Shown here: one piece after another, positions 26,562 to 36,600 of the stretch
How positions within the stretch are numbered: the stretch's first letter is position 1
Layout of the letters: every line of letters starts with the position of its first letter
Assembly (NCBI GenBank): GCA_964445645.1
Contig: CAYULH010000005.1
Coordinates: 17,825 to 81,824 of the forward strand
Source: Aureispira sp964445645
Lineage (GTDB): Bacteria; Bacteroidota; Bacteroidia; Chitinophagales; Saprospiraceae
Reading direction: 5' to 3'
DNA length: 64,000 nt
Program-made: the position numbers and the translations under genes
The notes under the pieces: model-generated
Seen by the model: only the letters and a program-made list of their open reading frames with translations
The model's database searches: none
What the model was told of the DNA's origin: nothing

Positions 26562-27137
26562 ATGGGTGACGTAGAAACCAAATGGTACTGCTTAAGAGTA
26601 GTATCAAATAAGGAGCGCAAGATCAAAGAGCGCCTAGATTTAGAAATAGATCGCAGCGGCTGGAGAGATTTAGTTCCTAATATTATTGTTCCTACAGAAA
26701 AAGTATACAAAATTCGCAACGGCAAAAAAGTCATTCAAGAGCGTACACTAACTCCGGGATACATTCTTGTTGAAGCTGTTGTAAGAAATACACCCACTGG
26801 TATGAAATCATCCCTCAATGGCACTGTCATACAGGCGATGACCTCTATCAAAGACGTGATTCACTTTTTAGGAAAGAAAAATCCTATTCCAATGCGGGAT
26901 CACGAAATCACCAGAATTTTAAGTAAAGTCGATCAATCTTCAGAAACTGGGGAGTCTATGGCCGATCCTTTCTTAGTAGGAGAGGATGTAAAGGTAACGG
27001 ACGGGCCTTTCAAAGATTTTCCGGGTGTGGTTAAGATTGTTAATGAAGAGAAGAAGAAATTGACGATTATTACCAAGGTATTTGGTAGAGAAACTGAAGT
27101 TGAATTGAACTTTATGCAAGTTGAAAAAAACTCTTAA
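26562..27137 (+). CDS. nusG: Transcription termination/antitermination factor NusG
   Basis: A 191-residue protein that couples RNA polymerase to ribosomes and Rho. The NGN domain begins KWYCLRVVSNKERKIKERL, and the KOW domain is at the end (VTDGPFKDFPGVVKIVNEEKKKL). A short insertion between PTEKVYKIRNGKK and LTPGYILVEA is usual for the phylum. Confidence 0.97.
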   Translation: MGDVETKWYCLRVVSNKERKIKERLDLEIDRSGWRDLVPNIIVPTEKVYKIRNGKKVIQERTLTPGYILVEAVVRNTPTGMKSSLNGTVIQAMTSIKDVIHFLGKKNPIPMRDHEITRILSKVDQSSETGESMADPFLVGEDVKVTDGPFKDFPGVVKIVNEEKKKLTIITKVFGRETEVELNFMQVEKNS

Positions 27138-27150
27138 ATATTTGTAAGTA

Positions 27151-27594
27151 ATGGCAAAAGAAGTCGAAACGTTTATCAAGTTACAAGTAAAAGGAGGACA
27201 AGCAAATCCAGCACCACCAGTAGGCCCTGCTTTGGGTGCCAAAGGTGTGAACATCATGGAGTTTTGTAAGCGTTTTAACGCCGATACACAAGACAAAATG
27301 GGTCAAGTATTGCCTGTCATCATTACTGTATTCAAAGACAAGTCTTTTTCATTCGTGATCAAAACCCCTCCAGCTGCTGTTCAGTTATTGAATGCTGCTG
27401 GCCTAAAAGGTGGTTCTGATCAGCCAAACCGTAACAAAGTAGGTTCAGTTACTTGGGATCAAGTAAAGGAAATTGCTGAGGGCAAGATGGCTGACTTAAA
27501 CTGTTTTACCGTTGAATCAGGAATGAAAATGGTAGCAGGAACAGCACGAAGCATGGGAATCACTGTCTCTGGAGATGCTCCTTGGGAGGCTTAG
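27151..27594 (+). CDS. rplK: 50S ribosomal protein L11
   Basis: 147 residues; it binds the GTPase-associated centre of 23S rRNA. The start VETFIKLQVKGGQANPAPPV and the rRNA-binding FSFVIKTPPAAVQLL are typical. It lies 13 bases after nusG. Confidence 0.98.
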   Translation: MAKEVETFIKLQVKGGQANPAPPVGPALGAKGVNIMEFCKRFNADTQDKMGQVLPVIITVFKDKSFSFVIKTPPAAVQLLNAAGLKGGSDQPNRNKVGSVTWDQVKEIAEGKMADLNCFTVESGMKMVAGTARSMGITVSGDAPWEA

Positions 27595-27695
27595 TAACTA
27601 TTTAAGCGTTGCAGTATGAAAAGCTGCTAAACAATTCTATTCAAATGTAGACTGCCGCAACCTCAGGTATCTACGTAGAAAATTTAATTATTAAA

Positions 27696-28391
27696 ATGGG
27701 AAAAGTTAGTAAAAGAAGAGCAGAAGCTGAAAAGAAAATTGAAGCAGATAAGCTCTATTCCCTAGAGGAAGCAATGGCACTTGTAAAAGAAGTCAATATT
27801 GCGAAATTCGATGCATCTGTAGATCTACACATCCGTTTGGGCGTGGATCCTCGTAAAGCTGATCAAAACCTTCGTGGTACGATCACTTTGCCACATGGTA
27901 CTGGTAAAGAGAAAAAAGTGCTTGCACTTTGTACGCCAGACAAGGAGGAGGAAGCCAAAGCAGCAGGAGCCGACTATGTTGGCCTAGATGAATATCTAGA
28001 AAAAATGCAAGGTGGTTGGTTAGATATTGATGTTATCGTCGCAATGGCGAATGTAATGCCAAAGCTTGGTCGTCTAGGTCGAGTATTAGGGCCACGTGGT
28101 TTGATGCCTAACCCTAAATCTGGAACAGTAGTAGCTGGTGGGCAGAGTTTAGGCGATGCAGTTAGCTCTATCAAAAAAGGAAAGACCTCTTTCCGTGTAG
28201 ACAAGTACGGTATTGTACACACTCCAATCGGACGTGTATCATTCAGCCCCGAAAAATTGGTAGATAATGCCAAGGAAGTGTTGACTACACTTACCAAGAT
28301 GAAACCATCGTCTGCCAAAGGTGTCTACATGAAAAGTATCACAACAGCAACAACTTGTAGCCCTGGTATACCCATTGCTAAGTTGAAATAA
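27696..28391 (+). CDS. rplA: 50S ribosomal protein L1
   Basis: 231 residues; forms the L1 stalk and, in many bacteria, represses its own operon. Conserved segments are VDLHIRLGVDPRKADQNLRG, LGPRGLMPNPKSGTV and KPSSAKGVYMKSIT. A 101-base gap after rplK could hold a leader site: GTTGCAGT at 27608 and ACTGCCGCAAC at 27651 can partly pair. Confidence 0.98.
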   Translation: MGKVSKRRAEAEKKIEADKLYSLEEAMALVKEVNIAKFDASVDLHIRLGVDPRKADQNLRGTITLPHGTGKEKKVLALCTPDKEEEAKAAGADYVGLDEYLEKMQGGWLDIDVIVAMANVMPKLGRLGRVLGPRGLMPNPKSGTVVAGGQSLGDAVSSIKKGKTSFRVDKYGIVHTPIGRVSFSPEKLVDNAKEVLTTLTKMKPSSAKGVYMKSITTATTCSPGIPIAKLK

Positions 28392-28428
28392 ACCACTCTT
28401 TTGACCAAGCTTTAAAAATTAATTCAAA

Positions 28429-28962
28429 ATGACAAAAGCAGAAAAAACGTCGGTTATTGAAGAGTTGGCGGAAAAATTTGTGGATAGCAAATATTTCTAC
28501 ATTACAGACTGTTCAGAACTTAACGTTGAAACTATAAACAACTTAAGAAGAGATTGTTTTAATCAAGACATCCAACTTAGAGTTGTTAAGAATACTTTGA
28601 TCAGAAAGGCTTTAGAAAAAGCAGCAGAGAAAAACGAAGAAAATTATGATGATGTATATGGCATCTTAAAAGGATCTTCTGCTTTGATGTTCACAGAAAC
28701 AGGAAATGCACCTGCTAAGTTGATCAAAAAATTTAGAGAAGACAATGAAAAACCGCTTTTGAAAGCAGCTTTCGTTGAATCTGAAGTATACGTAGGAGAC
28801 GATCAAATTGATGCTCTAGTAAATATCAAGTCTAAAGAAGAATTGATTGGAGATGTGATCTTGTTACTACAATCGCCTATCAAAAACTTGGTGGGTTCTT
28901 TGCAATCAGGAGGCAACACTATCAGTGGCTTGTTGAAAGCATTGGAATCAAGAGGCGAATAA
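28429..28962 (+). CDS. rplJ: 50S ribosomal protein L10
   Basis: 177 residues; anchors the L7/L12 stalk. The N-terminal RNA-binding part (FVDSKYFYITDCSELNVETIN, LRVVKNTLIRKALE) and the C-terminal helix that binds L12 are present. A hairpin with a T-run follows the stop. Confidence 0.97.
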   Translation: MTKAEKTSVIEELAEKFVDSKYFYITDCSELNVETINNLRRDCFNQDIQLRVVKNTLIRKALEKAAEKNEENYDDVYGILKGSSALMFTETGNAPAKLIKKFREDNEKPLLKAAFVESEVYVGDDQIDALVNIKSKEELIGDVILLLQSPIKNLVGSLQSGGNTISGLLKALESRGE

Positions 28963-28975
28963 ATTTGCTCTGAAT

Positions 28976-29002
28976 AAAGCCGTTGGTTACGGACGGCTTT
29001 TT
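28976..29002 (+). terminator. Terminator-like hairpin between rplJ and rplL
   Basis: AAAGCCGT (28976-28983) pairs with ACGGCTTT (28993-29000), followed by TT and then ATG. It could lower or regulate read-through from L10 to L12; the full gap is 136 bases. Confidence 0.55.
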
Positions 29003-29098
29003 ATGGATGGGACAGCCCCGCTTCCACGGTAAAGCCCATTGTAAATATTTTATTTAGAAACTTATTTCCATAAAGGAAACTTAAAATTATCAATAAAA

Positions 29099-29473
29099 AT
29101 GGCTGATCTAAATCAATTAGCAGAAGAATTAGTAAACTTAACTGTAAAGGACGTTAAAGAATTAGCGGACATCCTTAAAGAAACTTATGGTATTGAGCCT
29201 GCTGCTGCTGCTGTAGCTGTTGCTGGTCCTGCTGCTGCTGGTGATGCTGCTGCTGCTGAACAAACAGAGTTTGACGTAGTATTGAAATCTGCAGGTGCTG
29301 GTAAATTGAAAGTAGTTAAAGAAATCAAAACTCTATTGGGTGTTGGTTTGAAAGAAGCTAAAGCTCTAGTAGACGATGCTCCTTGTAATGTAAAAGAAGC
29401 TGCTCCTAAAGATGAAGCTGAAAGCTTGAAAGCTGCTTTGGAAGCTGTAGGTGCTGAAGTTGAGTTGAAATAA
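29099..29473 (+). CDS. rplL: 50S ribosomal protein L7/L12
   Basis: 124 residues; the mobile stalk protein that recruits translation factors. An N-terminal dimerisation helix pair, an Ala-rich hinge (about 38-58) and the globular domain with KVVKEIKTLLGVGLKEAKALV are all seen. Codons are strongly biased, as expected for a very highly expressed gene. Confidence 0.98.
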   Translation: MADLNQLAEELVNLTVKDVKELADILKETYGIEPAAAAVAVAGPAAAGDAAAAEQTEFDVVLKSAGAGKLKVVKEIKTLLGVGLKEAKALVDDAPCNVKEAAPKDEAESLKAALEAVGAEVELK

Positions 29474-29516
29474 TAAAAAGTTTGGTGCTATACACCTATA
29501 CTTTTAACAATAAGTG

Positions 29517-29585
29517 TAGGCTTAGTCATGATTTGTGGCTAAGCCTATTCCGCTATTATTAATCTGACAATTAGTCAGATTTTTC
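29517..29585 (+). terminator. Two hairpins between rplL and rpoB
   Basis: The first has 9-base arms (TAGGCTTAG at 29517-29525, complement at 29539-29547). The second has 8-base arms (AATCTGAC at 29561-29568, GTCAGATT at 29574-29581), followed by TTTTCC. Together they look like an attenuator lowering rpoBC relative to the ribosomal genes. A TAACTTTA sequence near 29684 may be an additional rpoB promoter. Confidence 0.6.
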
Positions 29586-29703
29586 CAGTTTATTTTTTTA
29601 GAATGTTTGGGTGCAAGATTTGGTAATCTTCAAGATCAAAACCAATCTTATCAAAATCAGCTATACATTCTATCCTGCGTAGTAACTTTATAAAATTAGC
29701 TTC

Positions 29704-32700
29704 ATGTCATCTCTTAGCAATACAAGCCATCGCGGCGCCCCTGAGAATACACGACATAACTTTGGAAAAATTAGGCACGAGGATCAATATCCCGACTTCC
29801 TAGAAATCCAAGTGAAATCGTTTCAGGAGTTCTTCCAATTGGAAACTACTCCTGAAAGTCGTGTAGACGAAGGATTATATCAGGTGTTTCAGGAAAACTT
29901 TCCGATCACTGATGCCCGCAATATCTTTGTTTTAGAATTTTTGAACTATTTTATCGATCCACCTCGCTATTCTATTGACGAATGCATGGAGCGTGGTTTG
30001 ACTTATAGTGTTCCCTTAAAGGCAAAATTGCGTCTTTCTTGTAATGATGAAGAGCACGTTGATTTTGAACAAACTGTTCAAGATGTTTTCTTAGGAAACA
30101 TCCCTTATATGACTCCCAAAGGTACTTTTGTAGTCAATGGTGCCGAGCGTGTTATTGTTTCACAATTGCACCGTTCACCTGGAGTTTTCTTTGGCCAAAG
30201 CCGCCACCCCAATGGTACCAAAATTTATTCTGCTCGTGTTATTCCATTTAAAGGGGCATGGATGGAGTTTGCTACCGACATCAACTCGGTCATGTATGCT
30301 TACATTGATCGTAAAAAGAAATTTCCTGTTACAACTTTGCTCCGTGCTATTGGTTATGACAGTGATAAAGATATTTTAAACTTATTTGGTTTAGCAGATG
30401 AAATTCCAGCAGAACGTGAGGCATTGGAAGCAAATTTAGGACGTAAATTGGCTGCCCGTGTATTGCGTAACTGGACAGAGGATTTTGTAGATGAAGATAC
30501 AGGCGAAGTGGTATCTATTGAGCGTATCGAAGTAATCTTGGAGCGTGATGTAATTCTGGATGCCAACAACATCGAAGATGTATTGGAGATTGGAGTAGAT
30601 AGTGTTATTCTACAAAAAGAGGATATAGAGGAAGATTACTCTGTTATTTATAATACCTTACAAAAAGACACTTCTAACTCTGAAATAGAAGCTGTACAAC
30701 ATATCTACCGCCAGTTGCGTGGTTCTGACCCGCCAGATGAAGAAACAGCTCGTGGTATTATTGAGAAATTGTTCTTCTCCGACAAGCGTTATAACTTGGG
30801 AGATGTAGGTCGTTACAAAATCAATCGCAAACTTGAATTAAATACAAGTCGTGATGTAAGTGTATTGACCAAAGAAGACATTATAGAAATTGTTACCTAC
30901 TTGGTTCGTTTAATCAATCAAAAAGCAGAAATTGATGATATTGACCACTTGAGCAATCGTCGTGTACGTACAGTAGGAGAGCAATTGTACTCTCAATTTG
31001 GGGTAGGTTTAGCACGTATGGCTAGGACTATTCGTGAGCGTATGAATGTTCGTGATAATGAGGTGTTTACACCAGTTGATTTGATTAATGCGAGAACATT
31101 ATCTTCTGTAATCAACTCTTTCTTTGGAACCAGCCAATTGTCTCAATTCTTAGACCAAACCAATCCATTATCAGAAATTACGCACAAACGTCGTATTTCT
31201 GCACTTGGACCAGGCGGTTTATCTAGAGAGCGTGCAGGTTTTGAGGTACGTGACGTTCACTACTCACACTATGGCCGCTTGTGTACGATTGAGACACCAG
31301 AGGGGCCCAATATTGGATTGATTTCTACTTTGTGTGTACACGCAAAGATCAACAAAATGGGTTTCATTGAGACTCCTTATCGTCCTATTGTAGAAGGCAC
31401 ACGTGTTGATTTTGAAAATGCACCACAGTATTTATCTGCCGAGCAAGAGGATTACAAAATCATTGCTCAAGCCAATGCAAAGCTCAATACCAAAGGAGAA
31501 TTTGCTACCGATCGAATCAAATGTCGCCAGCATGGTGATTTCCCTGTATTGGCACCCGAAGAAATCGAATTTATTGATATTTCTCCGAACCAAATTGTGG
31601 GGGTATCTGCTTCTTTGATTCCGTTTTTATCTCATGATGATGCCAACCGTGCCTTGATGGGCTCGAACATGCAGCGTCAGGCAGTACCATTATTAAAGCC
31701 ACAATCTCCGATTGTAGGAACAGGACTAGAGGGCAAAGTTGCTCGTGACTCTAGAATGTTAATCAATGCAGAAGGAGACGGAGTAGTTGATTATGTAGAT
31801 GCAACCAAAATTGTTATCAAATACGATCGCACCGATGAGGAAAGAGCGGTATCATTTGATGATGATTATACGACTTATAACCTAGTCAAGTTTAGAAGAA
31901 CCAACCAAAACTCTTGTATCAACCTGAAGCCGATTGTGGCCAAGGGAGAGCGTGTACATTTGGGCAAAGTATTGTGCCAAGGCTATGCAACTCAAGATGG
32001 AGAATTGGCCTTAGGACAAAACTTGAAAGTAGCTTTTATGCCTTGGAAGGGGTATAACTTTGAGGATGCTATTGTATTGTCAGAGCGTGTTGTACGGGAA
32101 GATATTTTTACTTCATTGCACATTGAAGCATTTGAGGTAGATGTTCGTGATACAAAACTAGGTGAAGAGGAGTTTACCAATGATATTCCAAACGTAAGTG
32201 AGGATGCTACCAAGAACTTGGATGAGAATGGATTGATTCGCATTGGAGCTTGGATCAAAGAGCGTGATATTATTGTTGGAAAAATTACTCCTAAAGGGGA
32301 ATCTGACCCAACACCAGNNNNNNNNNNATTATTGCGTGCTATCTTTGGAGACAAAGCTGGTGATGTAAAAGATGCTTCACTCAAGGCTTCACCTTCTACC
32401 AAAGGGGTTATTATTGACAAACGCTTATTTAAGCGTGCTAAGAAAGACAAAGTCCAAAAAGCAAAGGACAAAAAACTATTGTCTGACTTAGATAGTGCTT
32501 TTGATAGCCAAGTTGGTAAATTAAAAAATCAATTGGTAGAAAAATTGTTGCTCTTGTTAGAAGGCAAAACTTCTAATGGAATCAAATCTATCTACAATGA
32601 ACAATTGATTGCCAAAGGGGCACACTTTACAGAACAAGGCTTGTCAGATATTGATTACAATGCTGTAGACTATTCTAGTTGGACAGAGGATGACAAAACC

Positions 32701-33540
32701 AACCAAATGGTTCGTCAATTGTTGCACAACTACAGCATTAAGGTCAATCAAATTATTAGTGATTACAAGCGTGATAAGTTTGCTATTACTATTGGTGACG
32801 AATTACCAGCAGGTGTATTAAAATTAGCTAAGGTTTATCTTGCTAAGAAACGTAAGTTGAAAGTAGGAGATAAATTAGCTGGTCGTCACGGTAACAAAGG
32901 TATTGTTGCTAGAATTGTACGGGATGAAGATATGCCTTATTTAGAGGATGGAACGCCAATGGATATTATCTTGAATCCACTGGGGGTACCTTCTCGTATG
33001 AACCTTGGGCAAATTTTTGAAACCGTATTGGGTTGGGCTGGTGAAAAGCTAAACATGAAGTTTGCCACGCCTATTTTTGATGGAGCCAAATCGGATAAAA
33101 TCAACGAATTTGTACAAGAAGCAGGCTTGCCTTACTTTGGACAAACCTACTTGTACGATGGGGAGACTGGTGACCGTTTCCACCAAGAAGCCACGGTAGG
33201 AGTTATCTATATGTTGAAACTAGCGCACATGGTTGATGATAAAATGCACGCGCGTTCTATTGGCCCCTACTCGCTTATTACGCAGCAGCCATTGGGTGGT
33301 AAAGCACAGTTTGGTGGACAGCGTTTTGGTGAGATGGAAGTGTGGGCACTAGAGGCATTTGGTGCTGCTAGTATCCTGCAAGAATTGTTAACGATCAAAT
33401 CAGATGATATTATTGGTCGTGCCAAAGCTTATGAAGCAATAGTAAAAGGAGATAACTTACCACAGGCTAGTATTCCTGAATCATTCAATGTATTGGTACA
33501 CGAATTACGTGGTCTAGCTTTAGAAATTAAGTTTGAATAA
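29704..33540 (+). CDS. rpoB: RNA polymerase beta subunit
   Basis: About 1278 residues; forms the catalytic core with RpoC. Recognisable parts include the protrusion and lobe, the rifampicin-pocket region (FFGTSQLSQFLDQTNPLSEITHKRRISALGPGG in two adjoining blocks), GRLCTIETPEGPNIGLI, the fork and flap, and the C-terminal clamp (GGQRFGEMEVWALEAFGA). Ten N at 32318-32327 interrupt the sequence where other RpoB proteins read TPEEKLLRAIFG. The placeholder keeps the frame but inserts one residue too many. No other damage is seen. Confidence 0.98.
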   Translation: MSSLSNTSHRGAPENTRHNFGKIRHEDQYPDFLEIQVKSFQEFFQLETTPESRVDEGLYQVFQENFPITDARNIFVLEFLNYFIDPPRYSIDECMERGLTYSVPLKAKLRLSCNDEEHVDFEQTVQDVFLGNIPYMTPKGTFVVNGAERVIVSQLHRSPGVFFGQSRHPNGTKIYSARVIPFKGAWMEFATDINSVMYAYIDRKKKFPVTTLLRAIGYDSDKDILNLFGLADEIPAEREALEANLGRKLAARVLRNWTEDFVDEDTGEVVSIERIEVILERDVILDANNIEDVLEIGVDSVILQKEDIEEDYSVIYNTLQKDTSNSEIEAVQHIYRQLRGSDPPDEETARGIIEKLFFSDKRYNLGDVGRYKINRKLELNTSRDVSVLTKEDIIEIVTYLVRLINQKAEIDDIDHLSNRRVRTVGEQLYSQFGVGLARMARTIRERMNVRDNEVFTPVDLINARTLSSVINSFFGTSQLSQFLDQTNPLSEITHKRRISALGPGGLSRERAGFEVRDVHYSHYGRLCTIETPEGPNIGLISTLCVHAKINKMGFIETPYRPIVEGTRVDFENAPQYLSAEQEDYKIIAQANAKLNTKGEFATDRIKCRQHGDFPVLAPEEIEFIDISPNQIVGVSASLIPFLSHDDANRALMGSNMQRQAVPLLKPQSPIVGTGLEGKVARDSRMLINAEGDGVVDYVDATKIVIKYDRTDEERAVSFDDDYTTYNLVKFRRTNQNSCINLKPIVAKGERVHLGKVLCQGYATQDGELALGQNLKVAFMPWKGYNFEDAIVLSERVVREDIFTSLHIEAFEVDVRDTKLGEEEFTNDIPNVSEDATKNLDENGLIRIGAWIKERDIIVGKITPKGESDPTPXXXXLLRAIFGDKAGDVKDASLKASPSTKGVIIDKRLFKRAKKDKVQKAKDKKLLSDLDSAFDSQVGKLKNQLVEKLLLLLEGKTSNGIKSIYNEQLIAKGAHFTEQGLSDIDYNAVDYSSWTEDDKTNQMVRQLLHNYSIKVNQIISDYKRDKFAITIGDELPAGVLKLAKVYLAKKRKLKVGDKLAGRHGNKGIVARIVRDEDMPYLEDGTPMDIILNPLGVPSRMNLGQIFETVLGWAGEKLNMKFATPIFDGAKSDKINEFVQEAGLPYFGQTYLYDGETGDRFHQEATVGVIYMLKLAHMVDDKMHARSIGPYSLITQQPLGGKAQFGGQRFGEMEVWALEAFGAASILQELLTIKSDDIIGRAKAYEAIVKGDNLPQASIPESFNVLVHELRGLALEIKFE
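32318..32327. other. Assembly gap (10 N) inside rpoB
   Basis: The flanks read ...SDPTP and LLRAIFGDKAG. The conserved motif has three residues (EEK) between them, so the true gap is probably 7 bases, not 10. Ten N is a standard placeholder length. Confidence 0.85.
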
Positions 33541-33593
33541 AACCTATTTCGAGCAAATAAGTAAGTTAAATTTTGACTGCTTTATCCAAATAA

Positions 33594-33629
33594 AAAACCT
33601 TTCAGGGCCTAAAATCCCTGAAAGGTTTT
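33594..33629 (+). terminator. Strong hairpin between rpoB and rpoC
   Basis: Perfect 14-base arms (AAAACCTTTCAGGG at 33594-33607 and complement at 33616-33629) with an 8-base loop. It lies in the 151-base gap of the rpoB-rpoC operon. It has the shape of a bidirectional terminator (A-run before, short T-run after), so it may be an attenuator or a repeated intergenic element. Confidence 0.7.
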
Positions 33630-33691
33630 AGCGATTAAATTTTCCAGTGCTCTTCGAACGGTACTAGCAGATTATAAAATTAAATAGATAT

Positions 33692-36600
33692 ATGCCTTTT
33701 AAGAAGAATTATAACACGAAGTCCAAACCACAATTTGATTCTATCGTATTGAGTTTGGCTTCTCCAGATGCCATTTTAGAGCGTTCTTATGGTGAGGTAC
33801 TAAAACCTGAAACCATCAATTACCGCTCTTACAAACCAGAACGTGATGGATTATTCTGTGAGCGCATCTTTGGTCCTGTAAAGGATTACGAGTGCTACTG
33901 TGGTAAGTATAAGCGTATTCGTTATAAAGGTATCGTGTGTGATCGCTGTGGAGTAGAGGTAACAGAGAAGAAAGTGCGTCGCGAACGCATGGGACACATT
34001 AAGTTAGTAGTACCAGTAGTACATATTTGGTACTTCAAATCTTTGCCCAATAAGATTGGTTATTTATTGGGGTACTCTTCCAAGAAATTGGAAACGATTA
34101 TTTACTATGAGCGTTATGTGGTAATCCAACCGGGCGTTATTGCCGACCGTGAAATCAATGGTAGTTTAGCCAAAGATTTGATAACCGAGGAGGAATACCT
34201 TGATATTATGGAATCGTTGCCAAAAGACAACCATTTGTTGCCAGACGACGATCCGAATAAATTTATTGCCAAAATGGGTGCCGATGCTGTACGTGCTTTG
34301 TTGAGCCGTATGGAATTGGACAAAATTGCTTATGAATTGCGCCACAAGGCAGCTACAGAAAACTCTCAGCAACGTAAGTCTGAAGCATTGAAGCGTTTGC
34401 GTGTAGTAGAAGCATTCAGAGATGGCCAAAAACGTATGGAAAACCGTCCAGAATGGATGGTTATTGAATACTTGCCTGTAATTCCACCAGAATTGCGTCC
34501 TTTAGTACCATTAGATGGTGGCCGTTTTGCAAGTTCGGATATGAACGACTTATACCGCCGTGTAATTATTCGTAACAACCGTCTAAAACGCTTGTTGGAA
34601 ATCAAAGCCCCTGAAGTGATTTTGCGTAACGAAAAACGTATGTTACAAGAGGCCGTTGATTCCTTGTTTGATAACTCGCGTAAATCTAATGCCGTAAAGG
34701 CCGAGGGTGGACGTGCCTTGAAATCACTTTCTGATGTATTAAAAGGAAAGCAAGGACGTTTCCGTCAAAACTTGTTGGGTAAACGTGTGGATTACTCTGG
34801 TCGTTCTGTAATTGTAGTAGGGCCTACGCTCAAATTGCACGAATGTGGTATTCCCAAAGGAATGGCGGCAGAGCTGTTCAAACCTTTTGTTATCCGCAAA
34901 TTGATTGAACGTGGTATCGTAAAAACAGTAAAATCTGCTAAGAAATTAGTTGATCGAAAAGACCCCGTTATTTGGGATATTTTGGAGAACGTACTCAAAG
35001 GGCATCCCGTGATGCTCAACCGTGCTCCTACACTGCACCGTTTGTCTATTCAGGCATTCCAACCAACATTGATTGAGGGTAAGGCGATTCAATTGCACCC
35101 CTTAGTTTGTTCGGCATTTAATGCGGATTTTGATGGTGACCAGATGGCCGTACACGTACCACTTGGAAACCAAGCAATTTTGGAGGCTCAAATGTTGATG
35201 CTATCTGCACACAATATGTTGAACCCTCAAAATGGTACACCTATTACACTACCTTCACAGGATATGGTTTTGGGCTTGTACTATTTGACCAAAGAAAAAC
35301 GCAGTACCGACGAAATCAAAGTAAAAGGAGAAGGGCGTTCGTTCTACTCTGCCGAAGAGGTAATTATTGCCTACAATGAAGACAATATTGATCTTCATGC
35401 CATTATTAAGGTACGTGCTCGTACAGAGGATGAATTTGGTAATTTGGTATATGACAAGCGTATAGAAACAACAGTAGGACGTGTGTTATTTAATGAAAAA
35501 GTACCAGAAACTGTACCGTTCATTAATCAAGAATTGTCTAAGAGAAACTTGAAAAAAGTTATTTCTGGCATCTTGAAACGTACCAATACAAGTACTACTG
35601 CCAAGTTTTTGGATGATATTAAAGATATGGGTTTCTATTGGGCCTATCGTGGAGGATTATCCTTCAACTTGCCTGATTTGATTACACCATCTGTACGTCA
35701 AGATCGTTTGGAAGCTGCTCATGAAGAAGTTCAGGATATTTGGAACAACTACAACATGGGATTGATTACCAATAATGAGCGTTACAACCAAATTATTGAT
35801 GAGTGGACACAAGCAGATACACTTATTACCAATACCTTGATGGATGAAATGGCGGCACACAAACAAGGGTTTAACTCGGTATACATGATGTTGGATTCTG
35901 GTGCTCGTGGTTCTAAACAACAAATTAAGCAGTTGTGTGGATTGCGTGGATTGATGGCCAAACCAAGAAAATCAGGTGATACTGGAGGGGCAATTATTGA
36001 AAACCCCGTATTGGCAAACTTTGTACAAGGTTTATCAGTATTAGAGTACTTTATCTCTACACACGGTGCGCGTAAAGGTTTGGCGGATACGGCTCTAAAA
36101 ACAGCCGATGCAGGTTATTTGACTCGTCGTTTGGTAGATGTAGCTCAAGATGTAGTTATTAATATTGACGATTGTAACACCTTGCGTGGTATTACTCGTT
36201 CTGCTTTGATTGAGAATGACAAAGTTATTCAATCATTGAGCGATCGTATTGAGGGACGTTATCCTTTGAACGATGTATATCATCCTGAAACAGGAGAATT
36301 ATTGGCAAGCCGAGAGGATGTAATTTCTAGTGCTACGGCAAAACTAATAGAGGAAGCAGATGTAGAAACTATAGTGGTTCGTTCTGTACTAACTTGTGAG
36401 GCCAAGCGTGGTGTTTGTCTCAAGTGTTATGGCAAGAACTTAGCTACAGGTCGTTTGGCCGAGCGTGGAGATGCGGTAGGAATCATTGCTGCCCAGTCTA
36501 TTGGTGAACCCGGTACTCAGTTGACCTTGAGAACCTTCCACGTAGGTGGTACGGCTTCTTATACGGTAGAAGAGTCTAGCTTGGTATCTAAATTTGAAGG

